Program-made: the position numbers and the translations under genes | NCBI RefSeq assembly: GCF_015354345.1 | Contig: NZ_JADKYS010000005.1 | Span: forward strand, 100,654-164,653 | Length of the DNA stretch: 64,000 bases | DNA from: Methylophilus sp. 14 | GTDB taxonomy: Bacteria; Pseudomonadota; Gammaproteobacteria; Burkholderiales; Methylophilaceae | Reading direction: 5' to 3' | Notes under the pieces: model-generated | Seen by the model: the letters and a program-made list of their open reading frames with translations, nothing else | Databases searched by the model: none | Told to the model about the DNA's origin: nothing | In this document: positions 56,433-64,000 of the stretch, in pieces | How the letters are laid out: each line of letters begins with the position of its first letter | Position numbering within the stretch: position 1 is the first letter of the stretch

Positions 56433-57083
56433 ATGTTACGCCTGTCAGTATTATCCTGTTTGCTTGCCTGCATGCCGTTGGCAAGCCACGCCAGTGCACA
56501 AATCAGCCTGGCAAACACGAACTGCTCCGGGGATATGGCGCTCTCATCAGTCAGCGGTATCTCATTAAGCTGTACAGGCAACCTGAGCCTGGATGGTGGC
56601 TGGCTAAAGTCTGACAGCACAATATCACTGTTCGCCGGTGGTGACCTCACACTCAACAACCTCAGTCTCTATGCGCCGGAAATTAGCTTATCAAACTTGA
56701 CTGGCAACTTGAGCATAGGCAGCAACGTGCTATTCGACACCACACGCACGCTAGTGCTGACCAGTGGCGCCACGCCCTTAGACATTTGGTCACCGCGCCC
56801 AGTGATTGCATGGCAGTCATTTAATATAGACTTGAATCCTGGTGCCGTCATCAGCGTGAGTAACAGCACGGGTGCCGCTCACCAAACCATCGTTCATAGG
56901 CCAGAGCTGGCAGGTAGCCTGGTACTCTCAACCGCACAAATCCAGATGCTTACTCAAGAATCACGAATCACCGTGATGAACAGCGCTGGCATTAATGTCT
57001 CTGCAGTGCCCGAACCTGATGGCTATATGATGCTGTTAGCGGGCTTAGGGCTGATGGCTTGCAGACGCAAGTCAAAGAATTAG
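56433..57083 (+). CDS. PEP-CTERM sorting-signal protein
   Basis: A 216-residue exported protein with a Sec signal (about 1-22, HASAQ). The mature part has short beta-repeat units (GNLSLDGG, GDLTLNNLS, GNLSIGSN) in beta-helix style. The C-terminal sorting signal is complete: V-P-E-P, a hydrophobic segment MMLLAGLGLMA and the basic CRRKSKN. Exosortase would cut there and place the protein in the envelope or exopolysaccharide. ATG 56433 has AAGGAG seven bases before it; longer frames upstream carry no signal. No exosortase is in this window. Its stop overlaps that of hemD. Confidence 0.9.
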   Translation: MLRLSVLSCLLACMPLASHASAQISLANTNCSGDMALSSVSGISLSCTGNLSLDGGWLKSDSTISLFAGGDLTLNNLSLYAPEISLSNLTGNLSIGSNVLFDTTRTLVLTSGATPLDIWSPRPVIAWQSFNIDLNPGAVISVSNSTGAAHQTIVHRPELAGSLVLSTAQIQMLTQESRITVMNSAGINVSAVPEPDGYMMLLAGLGLMACRRKSKN

Positions 57084-57847
57084 CCAGCGCAGGCTGAAAG
57101 ATGTGTTTGCAGTAGGCTGAGCATGGCGGCATCGCCAGACTGATCTGCACTAAAGGCAGTCAACCCGGATTCACGCGCCTGCTCGGCGATACGCGCATGG
57201 TTGACGAATAAAGGCGTCGCTTTTAACCAGTCACCCTCGCCCGCCAGTGCCAATAAAAAACGCAAGGCTTCGGTGCTGGTGACAACGATGCCGTGTAACT
57301 GGCCGTTGGCGTAAGCCTGCTCTAATGGTTGGGCGCTGCTTTGCGGATTCACACGGCGGTAGCATTCGCCAAACACCACTTCTGCGCCGCGCTGCTTTAA
57401 GGTCTCAGCCAGCACCTCACGCCCGCCCACGCCACGCACAATCAGTACGCGCTGCCCTTGCATCTGTTGCAATGCAGGCAGCGCCAGCAAGGCTTCGCTG
57501 TCAAATCGTTCGCTCGGCGTCAGCACCTCTGTCACGCCAAAACCTTGCAAGCTGGCGGCTGTGGTTGGGCCAATTGCAGCAAATTTTAGCGCAGGCGCAA
57601 TACCTGCCTGTTGCAATAAAGGCATACCATATTGCACGGCATTGCTGCTGATAAACACGGCCCAGTCAAACTGGCTTAACGGCGTGACGGCCGCATGAAA
57701 AGCACTCAGGTCGTCGAGGCCTTTAATATCCAGCAGCGGAAAGGAAATCACGGTGCCGCCCGCGCCAGTGATCGCCGCAGTCAGCTTGGTGGCTTGCTCG
57801 GGTGGCCGCGTCACCGCGATATGCATCCCGGCCAAGGGCAAAGTCAT
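57080..57847 (-). CDS. hemD: Uroporphyrinogen-III synthase
   Basis: Closes and inverts ring D of hydroxymethylbilane to give uroporphyrinogen III; cytosolic, 255 residues. The two-lobed fold is seen in [51 protein letters not shown] and [18 protein letters not shown]. Sequence identity in this family is low but the order of motifs is firm, and the gene overlaps hemC by 4 bases. Its 3' end overlaps the convergent PEP-CTERM gene. Confidence 0.93.
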   Translation of the reverse strand: MTLPLAGMHIAVTRPPEQATKLTAAITGAGGTVISFPLLDIKGLDDLSAFHAAVTPLSQFDWAVFISSNAVQYGMPLLQQAGIAPALKFAAIGPTTAASLQGFGVTEVLTPSERFDSEALLALPALQQMQGQRVLIVRGVGGREVLAETLKQRGAEVVFGECYRRVNPQSSAQPLEQAYANGQLHGIVVTSTEALRFLLALAGEGDWLKATPLFVNHARIAEQARESGLTAFSADQSGDAAMLSLLQTHLSACAG

Positions 57848-58788
57848 TTCACGCCATCCAGCGTGGCCAAAATTTTATCGGCACCACGTGCCACCAGTTG
57901 CAGCGCCAATTGCTGGCCCAGTTTCTCTGCCTCAGCCGCATGGCCGGTGACAGTTTCTTTAAGCATCTGCTTGCCATCCACACTGGCGACAAACCCTTGC
58001 ATAGTGATGGTGTCACCCTGTTTGGTCGCATAAGCACCCAGCGGCACCGTGCAACTTCCTGCCAGCGCACGGCTGAATCCGCGTTCAGCTTCCACGCACA
58101 ATTGCGTATCCACATGATTCAATGGCGCCAACACGGCCATCAGGTCACTGCGATCCGCATTAATTTCAATCCCCAATGCGCCTTGACCCACGGCTGGAAT
58201 ACTCTCTGCCGGACTAATGAAACTTTTGATGCGATCGCCCAGCTCCAGGCGGATGAGCCCAGCGGCCGCCAGGATAATCGCCGCATATTGGCCCTCATCC
58301 AGTTTGCGCAAACGGGTTTGCACATTGCCGCGCAATGATTCGATTTTTAAATGCGGAAAGCGCGCCTGTATCTGGCTTTGGCGGCGCAAGCTGGAGGTGC
58401 CCACCACGCTGCCCTCAGGCAAGGCTTCCAGATTTGCATAGTCGTTAGAAACAAATGCGTCACGCGGGTCTTCACGCTCACCGGTCGCCGTCAGCACGAA
58501 GCCGTCGGGCAAATGCATGGGCACATCTTTCATGCTGTGCACCGCCAGGTCAGCCCGGCCATCGGCCAGCGCATTTTCCAGCTCTTTCACAAACAAGCCT
58601 TTACCGCCTATGCGGGACAACGGGGAATCCAGAATCTGGTCGCCAGTGGTGGTCATGCCTAAAATGCTGACTTCGCATTGTGGATATAAGGCCTGTAACC
58701 TGGCCTGGATATGCTTGGCCTGCCACATGGCAAGCGCACTCTCACGTGAGGCAATAACGAGCTTGGCAGGAGGATTGAATGTACTCAC
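57844..58788 (-). CDS. hemC: Porphobilinogen deaminase (hydroxymethylbilane synthase)
   Basis: Joins four porphobilinogen units into hydroxymethylbilane; 314 residues. Signature parts are [73 protein letters not shown] and the dipyrromethane-cofactor Cys in [16 protein letters not shown] chose GTG 58788 (VSTFNPPAK) with AAGG upstream, because the extra residues of the longer frame ([11 protein letters not shown]) do not belong to the family. Confidence 0.96.
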   Translation of the reverse strand: MSTFNPPAKLVIASRESALAMWQAKHIQARLQALYPQCEVSILGMTTTGDQILDSPLSRIGGKGLFVKELENALADGRADLAVHSMKDVPMHLPDGFVLTATGEREDPRDAFVSNDYANLEALPEGSVVGTSSLRRQSQIQARFPHLKIESLRGNVQTRLRKLDEGQYAAIILAAAGLIRLELGDRIKSFISPAESIPAVGQGALGIEINADRSDLMAVLAPLNHVDTQLCVEAERGFSRALAGSCTVPLGAYATKQGDTITMQGFVASVDGKQMLKETVTGHAAEAEKLGQQLALQLVARGADKILATLDGVK

Positions 58789-58981
58789 AACGATCTGACC
58801 TTTAATGGATTTAGCGCAACATTTTAGCACGGCAAGACGATTGTTCCGTGCGCATTACCGGCCCGATACAGATGAACCTTTTGCTCCCCAAGGCAGTCGG
58901 ATTGAGTTATGCTGACACCTGCATAGCAACCCGAAGTGGCTAGAAAAGTCGCTATTCAATGATAAAAATGGAGGACTATCC

Positions 58982-59653
58982 ATGCAATACCAAATCGACA
59001 TTTTCCTTTCTTCTCTCAATCAATTCTGGGTCGAACTGGTCCATTTTGTGCCTAAATTACTGGCTGCCATGGTGATCCTGTTTTTCGGCTGGCTGGTCGC
59101 AAAAGCGGTGAGATTAGGCGTAAAACGCATTCTTGAATTGACGCATTTCGATACCTTTGCCCAAAAGTCTGGCCTTGAGGCCTTTATGCGCAGCGCCAAC
59201 TATAAAGTCACGCTGAGCGGCATCATCAGCCAGGTCGTCTATTGGCTAGTCATTTTGCTGTTTGTCATCACCGGCGCCAATTCATTAGGGCTGACAGAAG
59301 TGGCCTCATTGCTCAAAGAGCTGGCCAGCTACCTGCCGCATATTATTGTCGCCATCTTGGTGGTGATTTTCGGCACCCTGTTTGCCCGCTTTATCAACCG
59401 CCTGGTGTTTGCCTGGCTGCATAGCATCAAGTTCGAGCAAGCGCTGATCATCAGTACGTCTGCGGAATATTGCATCCAGATTCTGGCCATTTTCATTGCC
59501 CTGGAACAACTGGGCATTGGCATGCAATTGATTCACTCATTGTTTGTGATTGTGTTTGGCGCCGTATTTTTGGCACTGGCCATCGCCTTTGGCCTGGGCG
59601 GCCGCGACTGGGCAGCCAAAGTGATTGATCAAGCGCAACAGAAGAAAAAATAA
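58982..59653 (+). CDS. Mechanosensitive-channel-like protein (TM-helix repeats, no MscS beta domain)
   Basis: A 223-residue membrane protein with about four or five helices. Conserved TM-helix repeats as in YnaI/MscS relatives: LLAAMVILFFGWLVAKAVRLGVKRILE (about 27-53), a second copy HIIVAILVVIFGTLFARFINRLVF (about 118-141), and the end AIAFGLGGRDWAAKVIDQ. The beta domain and vestibule of MscS are missing. A strong GGAGG precedes the ATG. It sits on the plus strand between algR and hemC, genes that are usually neighbours. Confidence 0.85.
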   Translation: MQYQIDIFLSSLNQFWVELVHFVPKLLAAMVILFFGWLVAKAVRLGVKRILELTHFDTFAQKSGLEAFMRSANYKVTLSGIISQVVYWLVILLFVITGANSLGLTEVASLLKELASYLPHIIVAILVVIFGTLFARFINRLVFAWLHSIKFEQALIISTSAEYCIQILAIFIALEQLGIGMQLIHSLFVIVFGAVFLALAIAFGLGGRDWAAKVIDQAQQKKK

Positions 59654-59662
59654 CCCCTCAAA

Positions 59663-59684
59663 AAGGCCACCCTCAGGCGGCCTT
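59663..59684. terminator. Bidirectional stem-loop between channel gene and algR
   Basis: AAGGCC and GGCCTT enclose a short loop; the minus-strand read ends in TTTTTGAGGGG. The stem overlaps the algR stop codon, so it can end both converging transcripts. Confidence 0.7.
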
Positions 59685-60419
59685 GATCACATGCTGGTGG
59701 CGACGACTCACCACCAGCGTCTCCGGAATCCCTTTTACCAGCACCACCCATGCGGTCTCCCCGGCATCTTCGCCTTCGGCAATACGCTGTTTTTCAAACC
59801 CGCTAATGGCATTGCGCGCCACCAGCGCATTGCGGTGGATACGCACAAACTGCGTAGCATAGGTGTGTTCAAGCTGGTTAAGTGAGGTTTCAAGCAAATA
59901 GCTTTTATCACGCGTGCGTACGGTCACGTACTTCAACTCAGCCCGTAAATAAAGCACATCTGCGATAGGCACCAGCACCACTTTGCCACGCTCGTGTATG
60001 CTCAAATGGTCGTGTGTTTGCTGCAAAGACAGCAACGCTTGTGACTGGCTAGTCTGCAGCGGTTTTGCCTTGGCCAGGGCTGCTGCCAGGCGCTCACTGC
60101 GGATGGGCTTGAGCAAATAATCAATCGCACTGAGCTCAAAGGCCTGCACCGCATAATGATCATAAGCGGTGGTAAAAATCAGGTTGGGCGGTTGTGGCAA
60201 GCCGCGTAAATGCTGCGCCAATTCAATGCCATCCATCACAGGCATGCGGATATCCACCAGCACAATATCTACACCATACGTTTGCAACAGCGCCATGGCC
60301 TCCACGCCGTTCGCGGCTTCGCCCACGACGTCGTAGCCGCCCACATCGCCGACCAAATCCCGCAAGCGCTGCCGAGCCAGTGGCTCGTCATCTACAATGA
60401 GCAAACGCTGGTTAGCCAT
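59673..60419 (-). CDS. algR: LytTR response regulator AlgR-like
   Basis: A 248-residue regulator from ATG 60419 (MANQRLLIVDDEPLARQ). The REC domain (about 1-118) has the acidic pair DDE, phospho-Asp in IVLVDIRMPVMDG (about 54) and Lys in YLLKPIRS. The LytTR DNA-binding domain (about 140-245) contains YLRAELKYVTVRTRDKSYLLE, FVRIHRNALVARNAI. AlgR controls alginate and type IV pili in Pseudomonas; the local regulon is unknown. Its start overlaps the end of algZ, so the pair is coupled. Confidence 0.9.
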   Translation of the reverse strand: MANQRLLIVDDEPLARQRLRDLVGDVGGYDVVGEAANGVEAMALLQTYGVDIVLVDIRMPVMDGIELAQHLRGLPQPPNLIFTTAYDHYAVQAFELSAIDYLLKPIRSERLAAALAKAKPLQTSQSQALLSLQQTHDHLSIHERGKVVLVPIADVLYLRAELKYVTVRTRDKSYLLETSLNQLEHTYATQFVRIHRNALVARNAISGFEKQRIAEGEDAGETAWVVLVKGIPETLVVSRRHQHVIKAA

Positions 60420-61431
60420 GCACAACCTCAGATAAGGGACGCGTCGGGATCACGATTTCTACGATGTAACGCTGGTCGGCCTCATATTGCCGCAATTGCG
60501 CCTCCAGGTCGTAGTGCAGGCGCAAACGCTCACGGATATTTTTGAGCGCCATTTTATTGCCACCGGACTTGTCACTACGTGGCGGCAGCGGATTGCTGAT
60601 ACGCAACAGCAAACTTTTGCCGCTGGGGTGGATTTCAATCACGACCACGCCGCCCTGCGATTGCGGCTCTATCCCGTGATATACGGCGTTTTCCAGCAAG
60701 GGTTGCAGAATCAGCGGCGGGATCATCATCTCGGCAGGGATGTCAGAGAGTTGCCAGTCACATTGCAACCGCTCGTCTAGTCGTAGTTTTTCGATATTCA
60801 GGTATTGCTGGCATAAGGCAATTTCTTGTGACAACGGCACCAGATCACGGTTATCCGCCATCAGCACGCGGAACAGTTCGGCCATGTCTTCCAACGCCGT
60901 TTCAGCCCGTTGCGGCTGGCTGCGGATCAGCGACAAAGCAGCATTCAGGCTATTAAACAAAAAATGGGGACGGATACGCGCCTGCAAGGCCTGCAAACGC
61001 GCCTCGGCAATCGCCGGTGAATAAGCGCGCTGCAATAAATCCAGATAATACAAACACATCAGCACATCGGCCACACACAGCAACATCACCTGCCAATATT
61101 GTGCGGCGCTCAATGGCGCAATCCAGCGCTGGTAACCATAGGTAGACAGTGCAGTGATGCCAATCGCCAGCAAAAACAGGGCTGACAAGGCTTGTCGATA
61201 AGGCCAGCGGCTAATCACAGGGTATGCCATCGTGAGCGCGCCCAACACCAGCAACAGTGGCGGCAACCACTGACTGCCTATACGCGCCAGGTCACTGGCC
61301 CACAACGTGACATTCCAGCCAGACTGGCCGTCATACACCGTGAGCAAGGCCAGCAAACACAGGTGCAACAACAATACACGTAAGTGTATGCCCAGATTGC
61401 GAAAATTGGGGATGCGGCTACTTTTACGCAC
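60412..61431 (-). CDS. algZ: Sensor histidine kinase AlgZ/FimS-like
   Basis: A 339-residue inner-membrane kinase of the LytS/AlgZ group. Four N-terminal helices (about 18-35, 45-65, 70-90, 105-125) form the sensor. The His_kinase box is ARIRPHFLFNSLNAALSLI (phospho-His in PHFLFNSLN, about 155), and the ATP domain shows PPLILQPLLENAVYHGI and NKMALKNIRERLRLHY. The start is GTG 61431. It is divergent from argH, an order known from Pseudomonas and Neisseria relatives. Confidence 0.9.
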   Translation of the reverse strand: MRKSSRIPNFRNLGIHLRVLLLHLCLLALLTVYDGQSGWNVTLWASDLARIGSQWLPPLLLVLGALTMAYPVISRWPYRQALSALFLLAIGITALSTYGYQRWIAPLSAAQYWQVMLLCVADVLMCLYYLDLLQRAYSPAIAEARLQALQARIRPHFLFNSLNAALSLIRSQPQRAETALEDMAELFRVLMADNRDLVPLSQEIALCQQYLNIEKLRLDERLQCDWQLSDIPAEMMIPPLILQPLLENAVYHGIEPQSQGGVVVIEIHPSGKSLLLRISNPLPPRSDKSGGNKMALKNIRERLRLHYDLEAQLRQYEADQRYIVEIVIPTRPLSEVVHG

Positions 61432-61535
61432 GGCGTGATGTTCGTTTATAATGTCGTGCCAGCATCATAAGTATTAAGTGCCACTGGCGCAAGCATGCGC
61501 TGTGCGCCCTATTTCTGGCAGAAAGAATTTTTGTT

Positions 61536-62954
61536 TTGACAACGTCCAATTCCAATACACAGTCATCTTTGCACCAAAAAGACCAAGCCTGGTCTGGCCG
61601 CTTTAACGAGCCAGTGGCCGAGCTGGTCAAACGCTACACAGCGTCTGTCGATTTCGACAAGCGTCTGGCCACATTCGACATTCAAGGCTCGATCGCCCAC
61701 GCCACCATGCTGGGCGCACAAGGGATTATTTCAGCGCAAGATGTCACCGACATCAAACGCGGCCTGGGCGAGATTCTGGCCGAGATTGAAGCTGGGCAAT
61801 TTGAATGGCTGCTGGACCTGGAAGACGTGCACCTAAACATTGAAAGACGCCTGACCGAAAAAATCGGCGATGCGGGTAAACGTTTGCATACTGGCCGCTC
61901 ACGTAACGACCAGGTGGCGACCGATGTGCGCCTGTGGCTGCGCAGTGTGGTCGATGATGCCATTGCCGGCATCCGCGCCCTGCAAACTTCATTGCTGGAT
62001 TTAGCCGATCAACACGCCGCCACTATCATGCCTGGCTTTACCCACTTGCAAGTGGCCCAGCCTGTGACGTTTGGCCATCACCTGATGGCCTATTTTGAAA
62101 TGCTCAACCGCGATGCCGAGCGCTTTGCCGATGCGCGCAAACGTATCAACCGCTTGCCATTGGGCGCCGCCGCACTGGCAGGCACCAGCTATCCGATCAA
62201 ACGTGAGTTGGTGGCTGAATTATTAGGCTTTGACAGCGTCTGCCAAAACTCGCTGGATGCCGTGTCTGACCGCGACTTCGCGATTGAATTTAACGCCGCG
62301 GCCTCATTGCTCATGATGCATTTGTCACGTTTCTCTGAAGAGTTGATTTTATGGATGAGCCCGCGCTTCGGCTTTATTGATATTGCCGACCGTTTCTGTA
62401 CCGGCTCCTCCATCATGCCGCAAAAGAAAAACCCCGACGTACCAGAGTTAGTGCGCGGCAAAACCGGCCGTGTCTATGGCCACTTAATCGGCCTGCTCAC
62501 TTTAATGAAAGGCCAGCCACTGGCCTACAACAAAGACAACCAGGAGGACAAAGAGCCGCTGTTTGACGTCGCTGACACCTTGCTGGTGACCTTGCAGATT
62601 TACGCCGACATGTTGCGCGGCATCACTGTCAAAGCCGACAATATGCGCCAGGCCGCACTGGAAGGTTTTGCCACCGCGACCGACTTGGCCGATTACCTGG
62701 TGAAAAAAGGCATGCCGTTCCGTGATGCGCACGAAGTGGTCGCTCACGCCGTGAAAGCCGGTGTGGAATCAGGCCGAGACCTCGCCGAATTTAGCCTGGC
62801 TGAGCTACAAGCCTTTAGTAGCACCATCAGCGAAGACGTCTTTGAAGTGCTCACACTAGAAGGCTCCGTCGCCAGCCGTAACCACACGGGTGGCACCGCG
62901 CCAGACCAAGTGCGCCGCGCCATCGCGCAAGCCAGGCAGCAATTAGGCAGCTGA
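61536..62954 (+). CDS. argH: Argininosuccinate lyase
   Basis: Splits argininosuccinate into arginine and fumarate, the last step of arginine synthesis; 472 residues. Signature [21 protein letters not shown] (about 288-308) holds the catalytic Ser loop, and [13 protein letters not shown] and [16 protein letters not shown] belong to the active site. The start is TTG 61536; no other in-frame start fits the family N-terminus [17 protein letters not shown]. The TTTATAATG at about 61446-61454 is a candidate -10 in the 104-base spacer to algZ. Confidence 0.97.
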   Translation: MTTSNSNTQSSLHQKDQAWSGRFNEPVAELVKRYTASVDFDKRLATFDIQGSIAHATMLGAQGIISAQDVTDIKRGLGEILAEIEAGQFEWLLDLEDVHLNIERRLTEKIGDAGKRLHTGRSRNDQVATDVRLWLRSVVDDAIAGIRALQTSLLDLADQHAATIMPGFTHLQVAQPVTFGHHLMAYFEMLNRDAERFADARKRINRLPLGAAALAGTSYPIKRELVAELLGFDSVCQNSLDAVSDRDFAIEFNAAASLLMMHLSRFSEELILWMSPRFGFIDIADRFCTGSSIMPQKKNPDVPELVRGKTGRVYGHLIGLLTLMKGQPLAYNKDNQEDKEPLFDVADTLLVTLQIYADMLRGITVKADNMRQAALEGFATATDLADYLVKKGMPFRDAHEVVAHAVKAGVESGRDLAEFSLAELQAFSSTISEDVFEVLTLEGSVASRNHTGGTAPDQVRRAIAQARQQLGS

Positions 62955-63664
62955 TGACCCACCGCCATCATCAACCGAGTAAGTGCAAATCATACCCGGT
63001 GATGATGGGGCTGCTTTTAGCTTTTAGCCTGTTGGCTAGCCAACCTGCCCTAGCAGCCCTTGGCATTGCGAATCCCAAACACGAACAAGCCATGCTGTGG
63101 CCGCTATTGCCAGGCGAAAGTGTCAACAGCCTGGCCGCCAAACTCTATCCGCAAAGCCCGGTGCTACAGCAGCGCTTTGTGCAACAATCCATCACCTTAA
63201 GCCGCAGTCGCGGCATCTTGTTGCGTCCAGATGAACGCAGTGGCACCGCGCAACTCATCGCCGTGCCTAATGCACAAACCCTGCATACCCTCACGCACAG
63301 GATTAAAAAAGCCGATGAAGTCGATACTGAAGCTTTTGTCACGCCGGGCCTTGTGATGAGTGTGCAACTTACGCAAGAAGCACAGCAAACCTCCTCAAGC
63401 TGGCATTTGCCTGCATTGAGTCTGCCAAAAGAACTCTCGTTAAAAGGGTATTCTTTTTCTGCGGGACATTTGACGAAACGCATTTCGGCAGTGAAATCAC
63501 ATATTGTGGAAACCTATCAGGCGAATGCTCAGGCGATTGCGCGGACGCCTGTGAAACAGCTTTATCAGGCACCGCAGTTAGCGGTGATTGTGGTGAGTGC
63601 GATATTGTTGCTGGTGTTGAGTTTGGTTTGGGGTGTTTTGGAAGAGCGCCGCTCTAAGGATTAG
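62954..63664 (+). CDS. Exported/membrane protein with LysM-like segment, FimV-like
   Basis: A 236-residue protein whose ATG overlaps the argH stop by one base. A signal peptide covers about 17-35 (LLAFSLLASQPALAALG). The segment WPLLPGESVNSLAAKLYPQ resembles the LysM-like start of FimV, but the rest (about 70-195) is not recognised. One C-terminal helix (about 208-226) leaves a short cytoplasmic basic tail (EERRSKD). A role in envelope organisation or pili is possible, given algZR nearby, but unproven. Confidence 0.7.
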   Translation: MTHRHHQPSKCKSYPVMMGLLLAFSLLASQPALAALGIANPKHEQAMLWPLLPGESVNSLAAKLYPQSPVLQQRFVQQSITLSRSRGILLRPDERSGTAQLIAVPNAQTLHTLTHRIKKADEVDTEAFVTPGLVMSVQLTQEAQQTSSSWHLPALSLPKELSLKGYSFSAGHLTKRISAVKSHIVETYQANAQAIARTPVKQLYQAPQLAVIVVSAILLLVLSLVWGVLEERRSKD

Positions 63665-64000
63665 CCGCTTTGAATTTATATCTCTGAGATACTTGTGACA
63701 TTTATTTCGCCTATTGGCGAGTCACTTTCTGGTGCTTGTCCCCCAGAAAGTAACCAAAGAGGACGACATCCAGCCATCACGGCCTTCGGCTCCCTTGCGT
63801 TGTTGGCTACGGCCGCTACGCTTAACATCGCTTCGCGAGTTAGCCTACGCCGTAACAGACTGCTGCGCAGTCTTAGTTATCAACAAAATAAGCCAGTCAC
63901 GAAACTCGCCCTGACAAGCCACACACTTCGTGGCTTGTTGCGGAACTCAAACAGCCAATGGCCGAATACTCCCACGCTGATTGCGCTACTCGGCGCGTCA
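63665..64000. repeat. Non-coding, hairpin-rich repeat-like element
   Basis: No gene supported over 336 bases. Three perfect stems are seen: ACTTTCTGG with CCAGAAAGT (63724-63751), AGACTGC with GCAGTCT (63857-63873) and ACAAGCCAC with GTGGCTTGT (63914-63938). The motif GGCGAGTCACTTTCT with AGAAAGTAACCAAAGA is one I know as a recurrent intergenic sequence in beta- and gammaproteobacteria. A 66-codon frame at 63714-63914 reads through it but looks spurious. The element probably continues beyond the window. Confidence 0.6.

Noticed and set aside
63714..63914. 66-codon plus-strand frame at the right edge
   Set aside because: It reads through hairpins of a repeat-like non-coding element; similar spurious ORFs are common over this motif.

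Overview
The window reads as a chromosomal segment of a Gram-negative betaproteobacterial methylotroph, most likely a member of the Methylophilaceae (Methylophilus-like). The grounds are a stand-alone pqqA gene (the peptide precursor of PQQ, the cofactor of methanol dehydrogenases), a methylamine-utilisation-type cupredoxin, betaproteobacterial gene orders (gatCAB beside mreBCD-mrdA-rodA; argH-algZR-hemCD), and outer-membrane proteins such as TonB receptor, porin and DUF3034. The family assignment is inference from gene content, not from a database search. Almost all of the window is coding. No tRNA, rRNA, insertion sequence, prophage or CRISPR array was seen.

Layout. (1) 1-7.3 kb: a truncated TetR regulator with a palindromic operator, yaeQ, three minus-strand membrane proteins (one CorA-like), then thiC under a TPP riboswitch, and a small four-helix membrane protein behind a promoter with a built-in palindrome. 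(2) 7.4-12.2 kb: a large MHYT/PAS hybrid histidine kinase overlapping a REC-HD-GYP c-di-GMP phosphodiesterase. (3) 12.2-15.5 kb: gatCAB, divergent from the cell-shape operon. (4) 15.6-27.8 kb: mreBCD-mrdA-rodA-rlpA-dacA, then ybeD-lipB-lipA and gshA-gshB, all co-directional and tightly packed. (5) 27.8-38.5 kb: an amber-interrupted dadA, an OprP/OprO-type porin, a TonB receptor/binding protein/di-heme oxidoreductase operon, a bestrophin, msrB and a catalase-family peroxidase.

(6) 38.6-44.8 kb: an OhrR-like MarR regulator, a possible 23-residue ORF, an operon of truncated-hemoglobin lipoprotein, cupredoxin-like protein and CACHE/EAL c-di-GMP protein divergent from a DUF3034 gene, a cysteine-containing periplasmic protein, and pqqA. 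(7) 44.9-56.3 kb: a minus-strand envelope cluster starting with an ArsR regulator: Aas-type acyltransferase/acyl-ACP synthetase, Tat-exported amidohydrolase, LplT-type transporter, a periplasmic protein with His and Cys motifs like permuted papain-fold enzymes, a small membrane protein, an LTA-synthase-family enzyme and a glycosidase-like/LPS-kinase-like fusion. (8) 56.4-63.7 kb: a PEP-CTERM protein, hemD-hemC, a small mechanosensitive-channel-like gene, algR-algZ, argH and a FimV-like membrane protein. The last 300 bases are a hairpin-rich non-coding repeat-like element.

The two regions most worth attention are the phospholipid-remodelling-like cluster at 45-56 kb, where Aas and LplT (lysophospholipid salvage) are translationally coupled to two uncharacterised exported enzymes, and the hemoglobin/cupredoxin/EAL/DUF3034 module at 39-44 kb.
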